From contig CM064715.1 of assembly GCA_032717465.1 (NCBI GenBank), positions 43,068,548-43,132,547 on the forward strand: a DNA stretch of 64,000 bases, read 5' to 3'. The position numbers and the translations under genes are program-made. The notes under the pieces were generated by a model. That model made no database searches. It was not told where the DNA came from and was given only the letters and a program-made list of their open reading frames with translations. Shown piece by piece: positions 1-12,789 of the stretch; positions within the stretch are counted from its first letter, which is position 1, and the number at the start of each line of letters is the position of its first letter. This stretch comes from Coenobita brevimanus. Lineage: Eukaryota; Arthropoda; Malacostraca; Decapoda; Coenobitidae.

Positions 1-980
1 TCCATTACCCGTCCACATAAACATCCTTTATAAACATCCACGATAGACACCACTGTCCACGTCCTTATTAAAACTACAATTATCAGTGTCCATAAATAAT
101 TCACTGAACATAAATTATAATGAGGCACAGAATTTCACACATAAACATTCTCCCTTACACAGGAAAAACACTGATAAAACCAGGCATAAACACTGCTATA
201 AACATCACAATAAACATTCATTTTCCTATTTAAAAAGTCAGTATATTAAAACAAGTGGACTCAAAGGGCGCATACCTCCACCAATGCCTTTACCAGACAT
301 TACAGATCACCACCAAAATTTAATCAACTCTTCCTTAGCCCATGTCCCACTGATCCACAAAATTTAACTGCAATCCATCCATAACTTTTTGAGATATGGA
401 CAAACAGACAGGCAAAGAGAAACAGGGGTGAATACATAGCCTCCAAATACGTCAGCGGAGGTAATAAACACAAAATACATCACCCATAAACATTTCCCAC
501 ATAAACACACAATATTCATCATCCATAAACATTTCCCACATAAACACACACAATATTCATCATCCATAAACATTTCCCACAAAAACACACAATATACATC
601 ACCCATAAACATATCCCACATAAACACACACAATATACATACCCATAAACATTTCCCACATAAACATCACCCATATAATTTCCCACAAACACACACAATA
701 TACATCACCCATACACATTTCCCCCATAAACACACAATATACATCACCCATTAAAACTCCCCCATAAACATCACCCATATGAAATTTCCCACATAAACAT
801 ACAATACACACCACCCATAAACACATAATATACATCACCCATACACATTACCCACATAAACACACACAGTATACATCACCCATAAAACAAAATTCCCACA
901 TAAACATTCTTCATAAAACCATAACAACACCCATAAAACCAGATATAAACACGGCAATAAACATTACAATAAACATTCGA
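1..980. repeat. Degenerate CATAAACA-rich tandem repeat
   Basis: The stretch is dominated by variants of a roughly 20-40 bp phrase containing CCCATAAACATTTCCCACA and ACACAATATACATCACC, densest from about 465 to 900. Copies differ by substitutions and small indels. Short open frames on either strand are by-products of the repeat. No gene is visible. Confidence 0.75.
274..466. mobile_element. Family C inverted-repeat element, copy 1
   Basis: The left end reads TACCTCCACCAATGCC and the right end AGCGGAGGTAATA, so the ends are imperfect inverted repeats. The interior (TAATCAACTCTTCC, then TTAGCCCATGTCCCAC, then a phrase on gagatat and acaaac) matches the better-preserved copy at 11626-11977 in the same orientation. 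No coding capacity. Inference: a non-autonomous, MITE-like dispersed repeat. Confidence 0.6.
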
Positions 981-1092
981 TTCGCCAGTACAGTGTTTGG
1001 GATCAGCTGTGCCTTCACGGGGGATTGGATTAGGGGATTAGCAGTACACATTGGCGGATTAAGAGGATTAGCTCATATTGATTGGGGTTGTA

Positions 1093-1095
<3 letters not shown>

Positions 1096-1175
<80 letters not shown>
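1096..1175. repeat. Compound GT/GA microsatellite
   Basis: An uninterrupted (GT)n of about 60 bp passes directly into about 18 bp of (GA)n. Confidence 0.95.
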
Positions 1176-2170
1176 ATCAATACTATGTTTTTCTGTGTGC
1201 ATATGTACGTGTGTGTGTGTATGTAAACCTAGCCTCACTGTGTCGCCATAAACAAACACACATACAGACAGACAGACACACCCTTTACACACGAACTGCA
1301 ATATTAAAAAGGAATATAACTAAACTCATCCTTTTTTCCCTCCTAATTAACGTGTATGTATGTATGCTTGAATTATGTGTATGTATGTACGTATATATAT
1401 GTATGTATATTTATGTATATGTACGCATGTATGTAGGTATGTGTGTGTGCCTATGTAAGAATATGATGTGGTAAAGAATGGTAAATCAATGTCAATTAGG
1501 TTCCAGTTTTTATCGTTAATACCGTATTATTTAACATTAATCGATTTTGTTCAGCAGAGAGAAATTATACCAGAGAGAGGGTACAAAAAACAGGTGAGCA
1601 GAGAGAGAAAGATAGAAGAGAGAGAGACAACGAAAGAAAGAACAGACTGAAATAAAGATCGACAGACACACAGCAAAATGACGCGAATTATTATTTTACA
1701 CACAAAGATACGGGTAGTTATGTACATATAAAAAAGTCATTTTCAAAAGTCAGTTATACTAATTGGAGGGAATGGCAGACGCAACACTTTACATACGCAA
1801 TATATACAAAATTTTAAAAAGATTCAACTCTCAACTCTCTCTCTCTCTCCACTTAACATTCAACACAAACAAAGAGGCAGACAGACACAGAGAGACACGC
1901 AAACAAAACCTGTTCCTTATATCAGAGAGTGAATAAGCAAACCAAAATCTTAATACAGGAAAACCCAGAGACAAACAACCCAACACAAACACAGAGAATG
2001 CTAGGGCTCAGTCTCTCACAGTATCACAAACAAGGGAGAAAAATTACACTGCAAACTAGACACCTATGCTTTGATATAACAGAGAGGGCTTTATATGTTA
2101 CACAGACACAAAAAAATATATACAGAACATATCACGGCAAATTGATATAAACTGCTTCACACACACACGC
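1176..2170. other. No gene seen; AT-rich with short GTAT and AGAC runs
   Basis: TATG/TGTA-rich DNA around 1350-1450 is followed by low-complexity AG-rich and AT-rich sequence. Open frames are short and match nothing I recognise. Confidence 0.6.
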
Positions 2171-2176
2171 ACACAC

Positions 2177-2217
<41 letters not shown>

Positions 2218-2349
2218 AGAGCATTATATAACAGATGCTGATGCTGTGGCTATATATAAACACTGTCTGCTATCCTTACCATATTATTTGACAGTAAATA
2301 TTACTCCCTATGACAACATATGCTCTGCTGGGCCGTTTGATGTGACAAG

Positions 2350-2409
<60 letters not shown>

Positions 2410-2463
2410 TAATGTGGGTCGCGCTTGAGTTACGAGTACTAATGCTTGCTTGCGTGAGTGCGA

Positions 2464-2517
<54 letters not shown>

Positions 2518-2560
2518 GTTTGTGCAAATGCTGTGCAGTATGGAGTAATCTAATAGAATA

Positions 2561-2637
<77 letters not shown>
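2171..2637. repeat. GA, GT and CA microsatellite cluster
   Basis: (GA)n lies at about 2179-2213 and 2349-2404, (GT)n at about 2466-2515 and (CA)n at about 2569-2636. The GT and CA arrays are about 55 bp apart in opposite orientation and could pair as a hairpin. Confidence 0.95.
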
Positions 2638-2638
<1 letters not shown>

Positions 2639-2984
2639 ATAATGTGCGTTCGTGAGAGTGTGCCTGTATGAGCGAAGGTTTACGAGAAAAACTGGAAAAC
2701 ATGAAGGCTTGTGCGATGTACGACAACAGGAACGTAAACAACGAGCCAGAGAAAGATAGACAGAGAGAGAGAGACAGATGCAAAATATAGATAGACAGAT
2801 AGATCGGCATAGTTAGCGAGGCAGATAGATACATAAAAGGGGAGTAAGTTCAGTGTATTTCCGTTGTCTGTTTCTCTCTGTGTGTTCTGCATCAATTTTC
2901 TACATCATTTTTTCAGTATTGATTTCCTATGTTTACTTTCTGCGTCTTCTTATATATTTTTAGGTGAGTGTGAGTGTATTTAAT

Positions 2985-3300
2985 TATCCAGGTAGTGTGA
3001 TGAGTTAGGGTGGAAGTACACAGGATGAAGTGCTTGACAGGGTACAGTGGGGAAGAAAGGCTGTTGGTTCAGTGACAGCAGTGATAAGGAACTGGGAAGT
3101 GAGTATGGAAGTAGAGGTCTCTGCATGATAGTATTGTGATCTCCACTCCAACGTACCGAAGCGAAGCGTGGACCCTACTGGAAGGACATATGTTAAAAGT
3201 GAAGGCGGTGGAAACAAGTGGAGAGGAGCATGTGGAGTCTTATGAAGAGACAGACAGATAAATGAGAAAGTGATGGAGTATTGTGATGTTGATACGAATG

Positions 3301-3386
<86 letters not shown>

Positions 3387-3605
3387 TTTGAGATCGTTTG
3401 GCCATGATGGAAAATGAGATATCGTGAGTGAGGTGGAGGGGTGGCCGATGATGAGATGGAGGGTTAGGGTGGAGAGATATACGAGAGGGGTGTGTGAGTT
3501 GGTGGGAGGGCAGCGAAATGGCAAAAGACAAGGCGACATAACGTGATTTGTCTGTGGCCACCTCGTACGGCTTACGGAATTATGGGGTCTGGCTACTGAT
3601 AGATA
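2985..3605 (+). mobile_element. Decayed LINE 3' end (reverse transcriptase C-terminal region)
   Basis: Conceptual reading with several frame changes gives pieces typical of the end of a non-LTR retrotransposon ORF2: near 3050-3120 a WGRKAVGS...VIRNWEVSMEVEV segment, and near 3142-3215 TPTYRSEAWTLLEGHMLK, the familiar T.TYG.E.W.L motif. Stops and frameshifts interrupt it. A GT array (3305-3384) interrupts the element. The last part (about 3410-3600) aligns with the younger copy at 36653-36895, sharing GAGTTGGTGGGAGGG, TTTGTCTGTGGCCACC and a GATAGATAAATA tail. Inactive. Confidence 0.75.
3305..3384. repeat. (GT)n microsatellite
   Basis: An 80-bp pure array embedded in the decayed LINE. Confidence 0.97.
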
Positions 3606-3814
3606 AATACATCAATATACTTTCCATATCCACTACCCATCCACTCTCCCTACCTTTCTCTATTTTCTGCGCATTTTCCACATCCATCTCCCAAATCTGT
3701 TATGTCTATCTGTTGTCCAGGTCTGTTTTCAAAATCTATCTTCTCTATCTACTTTCTGTGCCTAATATCTATCTAACAGTCTACAAATTTTCGAAGTCTA
3801 TTGCCTGGAATTAA

Positions 3815-4335
3815 TCTATCAATCATTTAACTCTTCTGTATACATTTTGTCAATATTCCATCTTATATCTTTTCCACCTACTTTCTATTTCCTCTCTTCT
3901 CTATCGTTTCATCTTTCTTCTTTACGTTAACTATATTTATCCTTCTTCTGTCTACAGTCTATCAATACTCTATCTTCTATCTTTTCCACCAACTTTTTAT
4001 TTCCTCTCTTCTCCATCTTTTTATCTTTCTCTCTTCTTTATCTCTCTCAGCTATATTCATCTTTCTCTCTTCTTTATCTCTCAACTATATTTCTGTTAAC
4101 ACTCTCTTCAGTATCTTTTTAACTTTCTTTCTTCTTCACCTTTCTCTTCTGTATCTTTTTATCTTTCTCTGTTCTACATCATTTTATCTTTCTCTTAACT
4201 CTCTTTATCTTTTTCTCTTTCTCTCTTCTCTACCTTTCTCTCTTCCACATCTGTTTATCTATCTCTCTTCTCTGGCATCCTCTCTTCTGTATCTTTTTAT
4301 CTTTCTCTGTATTTTCTGAACCTATTTTCTATATG
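3815..4335. repeat. Degenerate CTTTCTCTCTTCT pyrimidine repeat
   Basis: Phrases around CTTTCTCTCTTCTTTATCT and TATCTTTTTATCTTTC recur every 20-40 bp. No gene is visible. Confidence 0.75.
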
Positions 4336-4392
4336 TAATTTCCGTGACCCCTAGAGGAGTTATATTGCTCTACCGGGATTTAATTAACTTCC

Positions 4393-4393
<1 letters not shown>

Positions 4394-4444
<51 letters not shown>

Positions 4445-5006
4445 CTGCATATGAGATTAAAGCTAATGTACTCGTTTCGCTTCTCTCTCTCTCTCTCTCA
4501 ATTTTTCCTCTCCCTCTTTCCTTCCCTTCTCATCTCTTCATCCTTTTTTCCTTCGCTTTATATATCTTTCTCCTCTCCCTCTCTCCTCCCCTTCATGTTC
4601 CTCCTCACCTCCTTCATCTTCTCCCTCCTCCACCTCCTCCATCTTCTCCTCCCTCCTTCACCTCCATCTTCATCACCTCCTCCCCTCCTCCCATCACTCT
4701 TGGTGTTTGCATTTATTTAAACTTTTGCTCTCTCTCTCTCTCTCTCTCTCCTCCCACCTTCTTTCCTTCCTTCTTATTTTCTTCCTTTTACATTTCCTTC
4801 CTTCCTTCCCTCTCTTCATTTTTCTTGCCTTCCTTCCTTCTCTATGCCTTCCTTCCTTCCTTCCTTGACTCCAGTTCTCCATCCCTCTCTCTCTCTCTCC
4901 CTCTCTCCTCACTCACTCTCCTGTCTCATATTTTCCTGAAAGAGAGAGAGAGAGGGAGAGAGAGGAAAGTGACCGCGAAAGATAGTGCTGATGATAGCAA
5001 ACATGT

Positions 5007-5046
<40 letters not shown>

Positions 5047-5302
5047 AACTTACACACTTTCATAAAATCCACACATATAACTCTCTCACTCTCTTTTTTT
5101 CCCTTGCTCTCATTAGCCCAACACTCATTTTTCACTTTATTTTCTCTCAGTCTTTTTCATCTACTCATTAACCTCATTAACTCACTTTAACTCCCATACC
5201 TTGTCTCCTATCTTTAATTCTCTCACTGCCTGCATTAACTGCCTCTCGCTCACCCACTCACTTTCAACCCAGGTATCTCATTAACTCACTCTCTTAATCA
5301 AT

Positions 5303-5384
<82 letters not shown>

Positions 5385-5459
5385 ACACACACACAGACAC
5401 ACACACACACACACACACACAGACACACACACAGACACACACACACACAGACACACACA

Positions 5460-5512
<53 letters not shown>

Positions 5513-5544
5513 TTAACTCTGACAATATCAAAACTCTCACTTTT

Positions 5545-5592
<48 letters not shown>
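4394..5592. repeat. Simple-repeat domain: GA, polypyrimidine and long CA array
   Basis: (GA)n at 4396-4441 is followed by a pyrimidine-rich block with CCTT and CT runs to about 4935, (CT)n at 5010-5043, (CT)n at 5303-5328, a roughly 180-bp CA array at 5329-5511 broken by AGAC variants, and (CT)n at 5549-5589. Cys-Val or Arg-Glu open frames here come from the repeats. Confidence 0.95.
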
Positions 5593-5595
<3 letters not shown>

Positions 5596-5639
5596 CCCGT
5601 CTGACATCCCACAAGAATGCTGGGTTGGCACATGTGGGT

Positions 5640-6560
5640 AGACTGCCAACACCACATCCTACCACAACTATCAACATTACTGCCTACACAACCAGTATCA
5701 CTCGACTACCACAACTACCAACATCACCCCTACCACCACAACTACCAACATCACCCCAACCACCACAACTACCACCATCACCCCCACCACCACAACTACC
5801 ACTGTTTAAGACGTTCAAAGTGTGTAAACTCTAAGAGAAACGAACTCCATTTTAGAAGAAAGAAGAAAAAAGAGGAGGAGGAGGAGGAGGTAGAGGAGGA
5901 GGAGGAGGAGGTAGAGGAGGAGAAGGAGGAGGAGTGGTAACCAATATTCCGGCTCATACTTGGAAGACATGAATATTAGGACTATTATTGACATCCTACC
6001 ACAATTACCACAATCGTTATACCACACCTACCACTATTACCACCACAACTACCGCAATCAGTATCATACCCACCACCAGTATCACAGCTACCACCACACC
6101 CACAACCACCACCATCATTATAATACCCACCACAACTACCACCATCACTGCCCACCACAACTACCACCATCATTGCCCACCACAACTACCACCATCATTG
6201 CCCACCACAACTACCACCATCATTGCCCACCACAACTACCGTCATTGCCCACCACAACTACCACCATCATCGCCCACCACAACTACCACCATCATCGCCC
6301 ATCACAACTGCCAGCATCATTACCCACCACAACTACCACCATCATAATAAAACCCACCACAACTACCACACCCACCACAGCAACCTCACCCACTACCACA
6401 ACTATCACCATCACTGCCCTCTATAACTACCAAGCCCAGCCACTACCACATAACCAAACGCATCATACCTACACACGACACCTCAACCACCACAGCTACC
6501 ACAACTACCAATGAAAACAACCACAATTACTCCACAACTACCAACATTCCACACCTACCA
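5640..6560. repeat. ACC/ACT triplet domain with a 25-bp minisatellite
   Basis: The domain is rich in CAACTACCA and CACCAC. From about 6128 to 6350 it is organised as some nine copies of a 25-bp unit beginning CACAACTACCACCATCA. A purine (GGA)n tract lies at 5871-5938. No gene is visible. Confidence 0.9.
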
Positions 6561-6699
6561 CAATTACAACCAGGAAAGCCAACAACAAATATATAAAGTA
6601 CTCGCTCCGCTACAACAATTTGGCTACCACAACTACCACAATCACCCCTGCTACACCCACTACCACAATTACTTCAACTACTCTCAATTCGACAACTGC

Positions 6700-6945
6700 T
6701 ATAACTAACACAGCTGCTACACACAATACCACTCCACACCACACCACACCACTACCACACCACACTACACGACTAGCACACCACACTACTACACCACTCC
6801 ACACCACACCACACCACACCACACCACACCACCACCACACCACACCACACTATCGCAGTTAACAGGCTGCCACACCACGCCATCACACAGCAACACACCA
6901 AACCATACCACACCACCACATCACCACAATTGGCTGGACTCCAAG
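6700..6945. repeat. CCACACCACA minisatellite
   Basis: Tandem 5- and 10-bp variants of CCACA/CCACACCACA, strongest at about 6730-6850. Confidence 0.9.
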
Positions 6946-7001
6946 ATTGGAAGTGTCTGGGGTGGTGTGGTGTACATGAGGGTAAATGAACGCTTTGTCT
7001 A

Positions 7002-7050
<49 letters not shown>

Positions 7051-7072
7051 CTCAACTTCCTAACTTCTACTT

Positions 7073-7117
<45 letters not shown>

Positions 7118-7135
7118 CTTCCTTACTTCTACTTC

Positions 7136-7196
<61 letters not shown>

Positions 7197-7259
7197 CAAC
7201 TTCCTTACTTCTACTTCCACACACACACACACACATTTTCTATATCCTTACATCTACTT

Positions 7260-7297
<38 letters not shown>

Positions 7298-7356
7298 CTC
7301 AACTTCCTTACTTCTACTCACACACACACACACATATCTCAACTTCCTTACTTCTA

Positions 7357-7406
<50 letters not shown>

Positions 7407-7428
7407 CTCTCTCTCTCTCTCTCTCTAT
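7002..7428. repeat. Composite array: CA blocks separated by a repeated unique phrase
   Basis: About seven (CA)n blocks alternate with copies of a phrase close to CTCAACTTCCTTACTTCTAC. Unique phrase and dinucleotide tract were therefore duplicated together. The array ends in (CT)n at about 7402-7427. Confidence 0.9.
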
Positions 7429-7499
7429 TATTTAATCAATGTTCTTATCACTCACTCGTGAAAAAGTTAGACAGGGCGGGAGGCACTGGAGATTATAAA

Positions 7500-7655
7500 A
7501 GGAAAAGAGAGAGAGAGAGAGAGAAAGAGAAAGAGAGAGAGAGAGAGAGAGAGAATGGTCACACAAAATTGACACAAGAAGCAAGAGATATATGTGTCTG
7601 TGTGTGTGTATGCGTGCGTCTGTGCGTGTGCGTGTGTGCGTTCTTGTGTGCGTGT
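7500..7655. repeat. GA and degenerate GT microsatellites
   Basis: An AG-rich tract at 7505-7555 is followed by TGTGTGCGTG-type variants at 7590-7650. Confidence 0.9.
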
Positions 7656-7682
7656 GAGATGGAAGGTTGCCAGGCTTCAGAA

Positions 7683-8526
7683 TCACTCCTCTCCCACCAC
7701 ACTACCACACTTGCTACCACACCACTACACTACCACACTACAACCCCACAAAACGACACCATAATTCTACACCACCACACACCACCTCACTACCTCACAA
7801 CACCACAACACACATCACCACACTACCACACCAACACACTACCATACCGCTACAGTACCACAAATCCACATCACCACACTACTACACCATATTATCACAC
7901 TACAACACCATACTACCACACCATAACCACACCACTCCACCACCCTCTACCTGACACACACTACCATACCACCACACTACTACACTACCACATCACTAAA
8001 CTATTTCCACACTACCACATCACCAAACCACAGTACCATACCACTACATTTACACACCACCACCACACTACCACACCACATTACCACGCCACCACCACAC
8101 TACAATACCACCACATTTACACTCCACCACACCACACTACCACACCACCTCACCGTCACACGACTAATAATACCTACTCAACATTCCACAATAATAATCC
8201 ACTTTCCTCCTCCTTCCTTCCTATTACCTCACATTCCACCACACTATCACATCACGTCACCACCACACTACCAATCCACACTCCAAGGCCGCACTGCACC
8301 ACAAAGTTACATCATCACACTACTAATCCACCAAAACCACACTACCACACCACCTCACTGCTACCACACTACCATACCACACCATACTCCACCACAATCC
8401 CTATTCCATACTACCACACACCACGATACTAAACCACACTATGTCATCACCACACTACCACATACTACCATACCACACTACCACACGTCACCACATACAC
8501 TACCACATCACTGCCATACAAGACAA

Positions 8527-8579
<53 letters not shown>

Positions 8580-8965
8580 ATAACTCTCCGCACATCTAAC
8601 CATACAACCACACCACACCACACCACCAATTCCCACCACACCTACGCCGCACCACACATTATGAAGGCAGCACATAACATCATGTGTATAATTAGTCAAC
8701 AGGTGTTCATCCACATCTTACTATAATTCACCACAACACTCTCCACATAATTAACCATACCTCAACCACACCACACCACACGACACAACCACATTACGCC
8801 ACACGACACAACTACATCACCACACCAAACCACACAACCACATTACACCACACCACACAATCACATCATTACACCACACCACACAACCACATCACACCAC
8901 ACCACATCATCACACCACACCACACTACAAGCACATCACCACACCACACCACGACACTACAAACT
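7683..8965. repeat. CCACACTACCACAC satellite-like tract
   Basis: Nearly 1.3 kb of variants on CACTACCACACCAC, interrupted by a (CA)n array at about 8526-8578 and a short less repetitive stretch at 8640-8760. His/Thr/Tyr-rich open frames here are repeat artefacts. Confidence 0.9.
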
Positions 8966-9217
8966 CCCAGTACACTTTATGATTATATCACATAAAAAAA
9001 CTCACCGCAATATAGCCCACAGGTGTCCATCATCGTGCTTGTCTATTTCAACAAGGAATAATACTCTCACCTGATCTACCTTAATTACATCACACCTGCT
9101 GCCTAATTATCATTTGGTCTTGCTACCTGTGGACTATTTTATTCAGCCTTGGGGAGACTTTGAGCTAGAGGGGTTAGGTACGGCCGTCACTGATCTCTTT
9201 AGTACGAGAAATATTAG

Positions 9218-9649
9218 GCCCGTAGTATCGGCAGTTAAGGAAGCTCCCTAACACCTCTTCGTACGCGATTTCTTCTCCCTTCGACACTTTGCTGCCTTCT
9301 TCCATGTCCTTCACGCCTTTTTAACGCCAACGCAAAAGTAAATGAAACAAAAGCATTCAGGGGCCGAGTGCTAATCGCCCGCCAAATTCTGTTGTTAGCT
9401 AAAGTACAAGCTACCTATAAACTAAATCTGACGAAAATTTGCGAAACTCTACTTTACGGAATGCAGTCATCGTGTTTCACAAGAAGCCAATCCATATAAA
9501 AAAAAATATATATGACGGCGGCATCGGTCGTCTTTGATCAAATCCTCACCACAAGTAAAAGGTTTCTGGATATATACAGTACACAGTTGCTATTACCTGA
9601 AGGTTTGGTGAAAATTCGGCCACAACTTTTCGAGATATTTTGGCAACAG

Positions 9650-9703
<54 letters not shown>

Positions 9704-9842
9704 GACTATATGGTATCGCCTCGCCTTGCTAATAAAGGACGAACAAAAATAACGCCTAAGAGATCAATAGCGAACTACATGCAAAAATAAACTGGTATGT
9801 GAAAGGTGTTAGGGAGTCTCCTTAACCGACGAGTATACGGGC
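9218..9842. mobile_element. Family A inverted-repeat element, long member
   Basis: The left end carries TTAAGGAAGCTCCCTAACAC (9236-9255) preceded by GCCCGTAGTATCGGC. The right end carries GGTGTTAGGGAG then CTCCTTAACCGACGAG and ATACGGGC, so roughly 40 bp at each end are inverted copies. At about 625 bp it is longer than its relatives and holds a (CA)n array at 9651-9702. It is probably a standard member enlarged by insertions. No coding region. Confidence 0.65.
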
Positions 9843-9845
9843 ATC

Positions 9846-9925
9846 AAGCTGAATAAAATCGTCTGGAGGCAGCAAGAAAATGATTTAAAGCGACATCGTA
9901 CTGAAGGGACTGACTCACTAAATCT
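9846..9925. mobile_element. Family B fragment
   Basis: Contains GCTGAATAAAATCGTCTGGA, GCAGCAAG and CATCGTACTGAAGGGACT, the conserved inner arm and right terminus of family B. The matching left terminus was not identified clearly. Confidence 0.5.
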
Positions 9926-10243
9926 ACCTTATTTACCTTAACCTCACCTAAATCTACCTTATATACCTTAACCTCACCTAAATCTACCTTATTTACCTTA
10001 ACCTCACCTAAATCTACCTTATTTACCTTAACCTCACCTAAATCTACCTATTTACCTTAACCTCACCTAAATCTACCTTATTTACCTTAACCTCACCTAA
10101 ATCTACCTTATTTACCTTAACCTCACCTAAATCTACCTTATTTACCTTAACCTCACTACCTTATTTACCTTAACCTTACTAAATCTACCCTATTTACCTT
10201 AACCTTACTAAATCTACCTTATTTACTTTAACCTCACTACCTA
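9919..10243. repeat. 29-bp minisatellite
   Basis: About eleven copies of a 29-bp unit starting AATCTACCTTATTTACCTTA, with a few short or variant units near the right end. Confidence 0.95.
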
Positions 10244-10255
10244 TCCTTCACTATA

Positions 10256-10531
10256 GTCGATTACGAAGCCTTCCCAACACCTTTTCCTAAGCGATTTATT
10301 GTGCTTATCAAACATTACTGTACTGTGTTGCTTAAATCATTCTAATACGTCGTTAAGGAAGCTCCCTGACACCTTTTCCTAAGCGATTTATTGTGCCTAT
10401 TATACGTTACTATACTCTTCTGTGCTGCCTAAATCATTCCAATATTGCCATACTCTGCCTGTACGAAACAGATATTAACCAGTCGGATCCAACAATAAAT
10501 CGCCGTGGAAAAGGTGTTAGGGAGCTTCCAA
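10256..10531. mobile_element. Family A element preceded by a partial copy
   Basis: A half copy at 10256-10345 (CCCAACACCTTTTCCTAAGC) is directly followed by a complete copy at about 10349-10531. The complete copy opens with GTTAAGGAAGCTCCCTGACA and closes with AAAAGGTGTTAGGGAGCTTC. Both share the TTATTGTGC and CTTAAATCATTC or CCTAAATCATTC interior, suggesting a tandem or nested insertion. Confidence 0.75.
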
Positions 10532-10586
10532 CCCCAAATTAACCTAACGTAGCTTTAAGTTAATTTATTAAGTAGTTTGTTTATAA

Positions 10587-10588
<2 letters not shown>

Positions 10589-10624
<36 letters not shown>
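10589..10624. repeat. (GA)n microsatellite
   Basis: A 36-bp array. Confidence 0.95.
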
Positions 10625-10626
<2 letters not shown>

Positions 10627-10714
10627 ATCAATTTTCAGAGCACCCCCTTTCCGGCCAACCAATGACCTTGATACTGAAAGGTCAAGACAAGGACGAGGTC
10701 ACAGTTAGCCTCTT

Positions 10715-11175
10715 TATTTTCTCTTTACTTTCTTTAATTCTTCTTTATTTCTTCTCCGTATTTCCCTTTTTTACTCCCGACCTCCCGTAACACCTTCGAA
10801 CAAGTACTTAATATAATCGATTTAGTTTATTTTTTCTTTCCTGTCCTTAATTCTTCTTTATTTCTTCTCTTTATTTCCTTATTTACTTCCAAACTCCCTT
10901 AACACATTCAAACTATTACATAACTTTAATTGATTGTCTTTATTTTTTCTTTAATCTTTAATACCGGTAGTTCTGGACTTCTTTATTTTCTTCACCACAC
11001 TTTATTATTTTACTTTATTTCTTCTTTATTTCCTTTATTAATCCCAAACTAACTTAACCCCTTCAAGCAATCGATTACTTTTCTTTTTCTTTACTATCTT
11101 TCTCTTTATTTCCTTTATTACTTTCAAACTCCCGCAACACCTTCACACTATTACTTAACCCAATCGATTTTATTC
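10715..11175. repeat. Degenerate tandem repeat of about 110-120 bp
   Basis: Four diverged copies of a phrase running TCTTTATTTCTTC ... CTCCC(G/T)TAACACCTTC ... ACTTAA ... AATCGATT. No coding sequence. Confidence 0.6.
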
Positions 11176-11258
11176 CTTCTTTACGTAAGGAAGAAGGAAC
11201 CAAAGGCTGACAGTGTTCGATAAGGAAGGATTAGACAGCGCCTTCGTTAGCTCCTTCA

Positions 11259-11380
11259 GATTTTACAAGCACATTCTTAAATAAAATCGTCTTTCCGTTG
11301 GTTAAATAAAATGCAAAGTAGGTCATAGGGGTAAAGGGGTATTATATTAGCCATGAGGGACTCGTACTGAAAGGGTTCGG
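11259..11380. mobile_element. Possible degraded family B element
   Basis: Contains TAAATAAAATCGTCTTTCCG and ends with ACTCGTACTGAAAGGGTTC, both family B landmarks. The left terminus is too diverged to place firmly. Confidence 0.35.
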
Positions 11381-11625
11381 AGGGAAGGGCAAGATGCATG
11401 GTTAGTCAAGAGCTCTTTCACCCTTCTTGTTTACTTAATATTCTCTGTCTGCCTCTGTCTGCCTGCCTGTCTGTCTCTCTTTTCGCCACTATACCAAACG
11501 ACACCACACCACCACACTACAACACATCACATCATCACAAAACGACACATTACACCTTCACACAACCAAACCAGTCTACCACACCTACCATCATCACACT
11601 CACAGTACAAAACACTCACAGTACA

Positions 11626-11977
11626 TACTTCCGCCAATGCCATTAATAAGGATCCGGATCTGTGGTAATATTGGGTGGAATACATGGTACCCAGATCCGC
11701 TCCAAAATGTACTCAGCTATTCCTTGACCCATGACCCACCCTTGCACAAAGTTTTATTGAAATTCATTGAGAACTTTGGGGGAAATTGTGTGGGATATAT
11801 AGGATCCAGATCCGGATCTGGATCCGCCATAAAAGTTAATCAACCTTTTCTTGGCCCATGGCCCACCCTTCCACAAAATTTCATTGAAATTCACTAAGAA
11901 CTATTGGAGATATCGTGTGTACAAACACACAAACACAGGTGAGTAAAGAACCTCCTCCAACTTCGTTGGCGGAAATA
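11626..11977. mobile_element. Family C inverted-repeat element, copy 2
   Basis: The ends are TACTTCCGCCAATGCC and CTTCGTTGGCGGAAATA, an inverted pair. Inside are two direct copies of a roughly 165-bp unit (TTG(A/G)CCCATG(A/G)CCCACCCTT and TTATTGAAATTCATTGAGAAC in the first). Between them, 11802-11825 is a perfect 24-bp palindrome built from GGATCCAGATCC and its complement. Two open frames here do not resemble a protein. Confidence 0.7.
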
Positions 11978-12079
11978 ACACCACATCACACCACACCATC
12001 TCACGATCACACCACCACACCACCCACACCACAACAGAGATCTAGAAAAAAGAAATAGCAGTTACCGGTAAGTGGTGTG

Positions 12080-12146
12080 GATTCTTGACCTTCCTGCTTT
12101 TAATTTTTTCAACAGCACGGTGATCAAACCTAACTTATATAATGAA

Positions 12147-12245
<99 letters not shown>

Positions 12246-12300
12246 CTTAATCTTTTAATTTTTTTCAACACCACGCTATCTGAACCATTATAATGTTATA
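12080..12300. repeat. GA/GAAA array flanked by a direct duplication
   Basis: (GA)n, (GAAA)n and (GA)n occupy about 12144-12242. The flanks at 12083-12142 and 12241-12299 are diverged copies of one segment (TTTTAATTTTTT(T)CAACA then CACG). Confidence 0.85.
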
Positions 12301-12302
<2 letters not shown>

Positions 12303-12375
<73 letters not shown>

Positions 12376-12614
12376 GACACACACACAAACATATACCGGT
12401 ACACATGTAACACTTATGCACAAATATACACAGATAAAATGATAGATAGATAGAACAAGACAGCTAAATACAGACTGATAGATAGTTTTCTGCTGTCAGT
12501 GATATTTGTGGTCAACCCAGAAATGGAGTGAATGCCACGAAAGGTCACTCTCTCTCTCTCTCTCTCTCTCATACTTTCAACTTCCAGGGAGCATGAACTT
12601 AAAATCTCTAGAGA

Positions 12615-12666
<52 letters not shown>

Positions 12667-12680
12667 AGAGAGAGAGAGAG
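12303..12680. repeat. GT/GA, CT and CA/GA microsatellites
   Basis: (GT)n 12303-12357 runs into (GA)n to 12375; (CT)n 12547-12570; (CA)n 12618-12663 runs into (GA)n to 12681. The GT/GA and CA/GA compounds are about 250 bp apart. Confidence 0.95.
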
Positions 12681-12789
12681 AGTACCCACATGCAATTAAA
12701 CAAACAAGCGCAGGCACATAGGTAAGATTACATCCACCTACCCCTCACACAAACGTAAGTACATAATTATACAGACACTCTCTCTCTCT

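Noticed and set aside
7458..8432. 324-codon His/Thr/Tyr-rich plus-strand frame
   Set aside because: Pure translation of GA, GT and CCACACTACCACAC repeats.
9919..10243. Telomere-like repeat (TTAACCTCACCTAAATC)
   Set aside because: The unit is 29 bp and does not match arthropod TTAGG or other telomere repeats.
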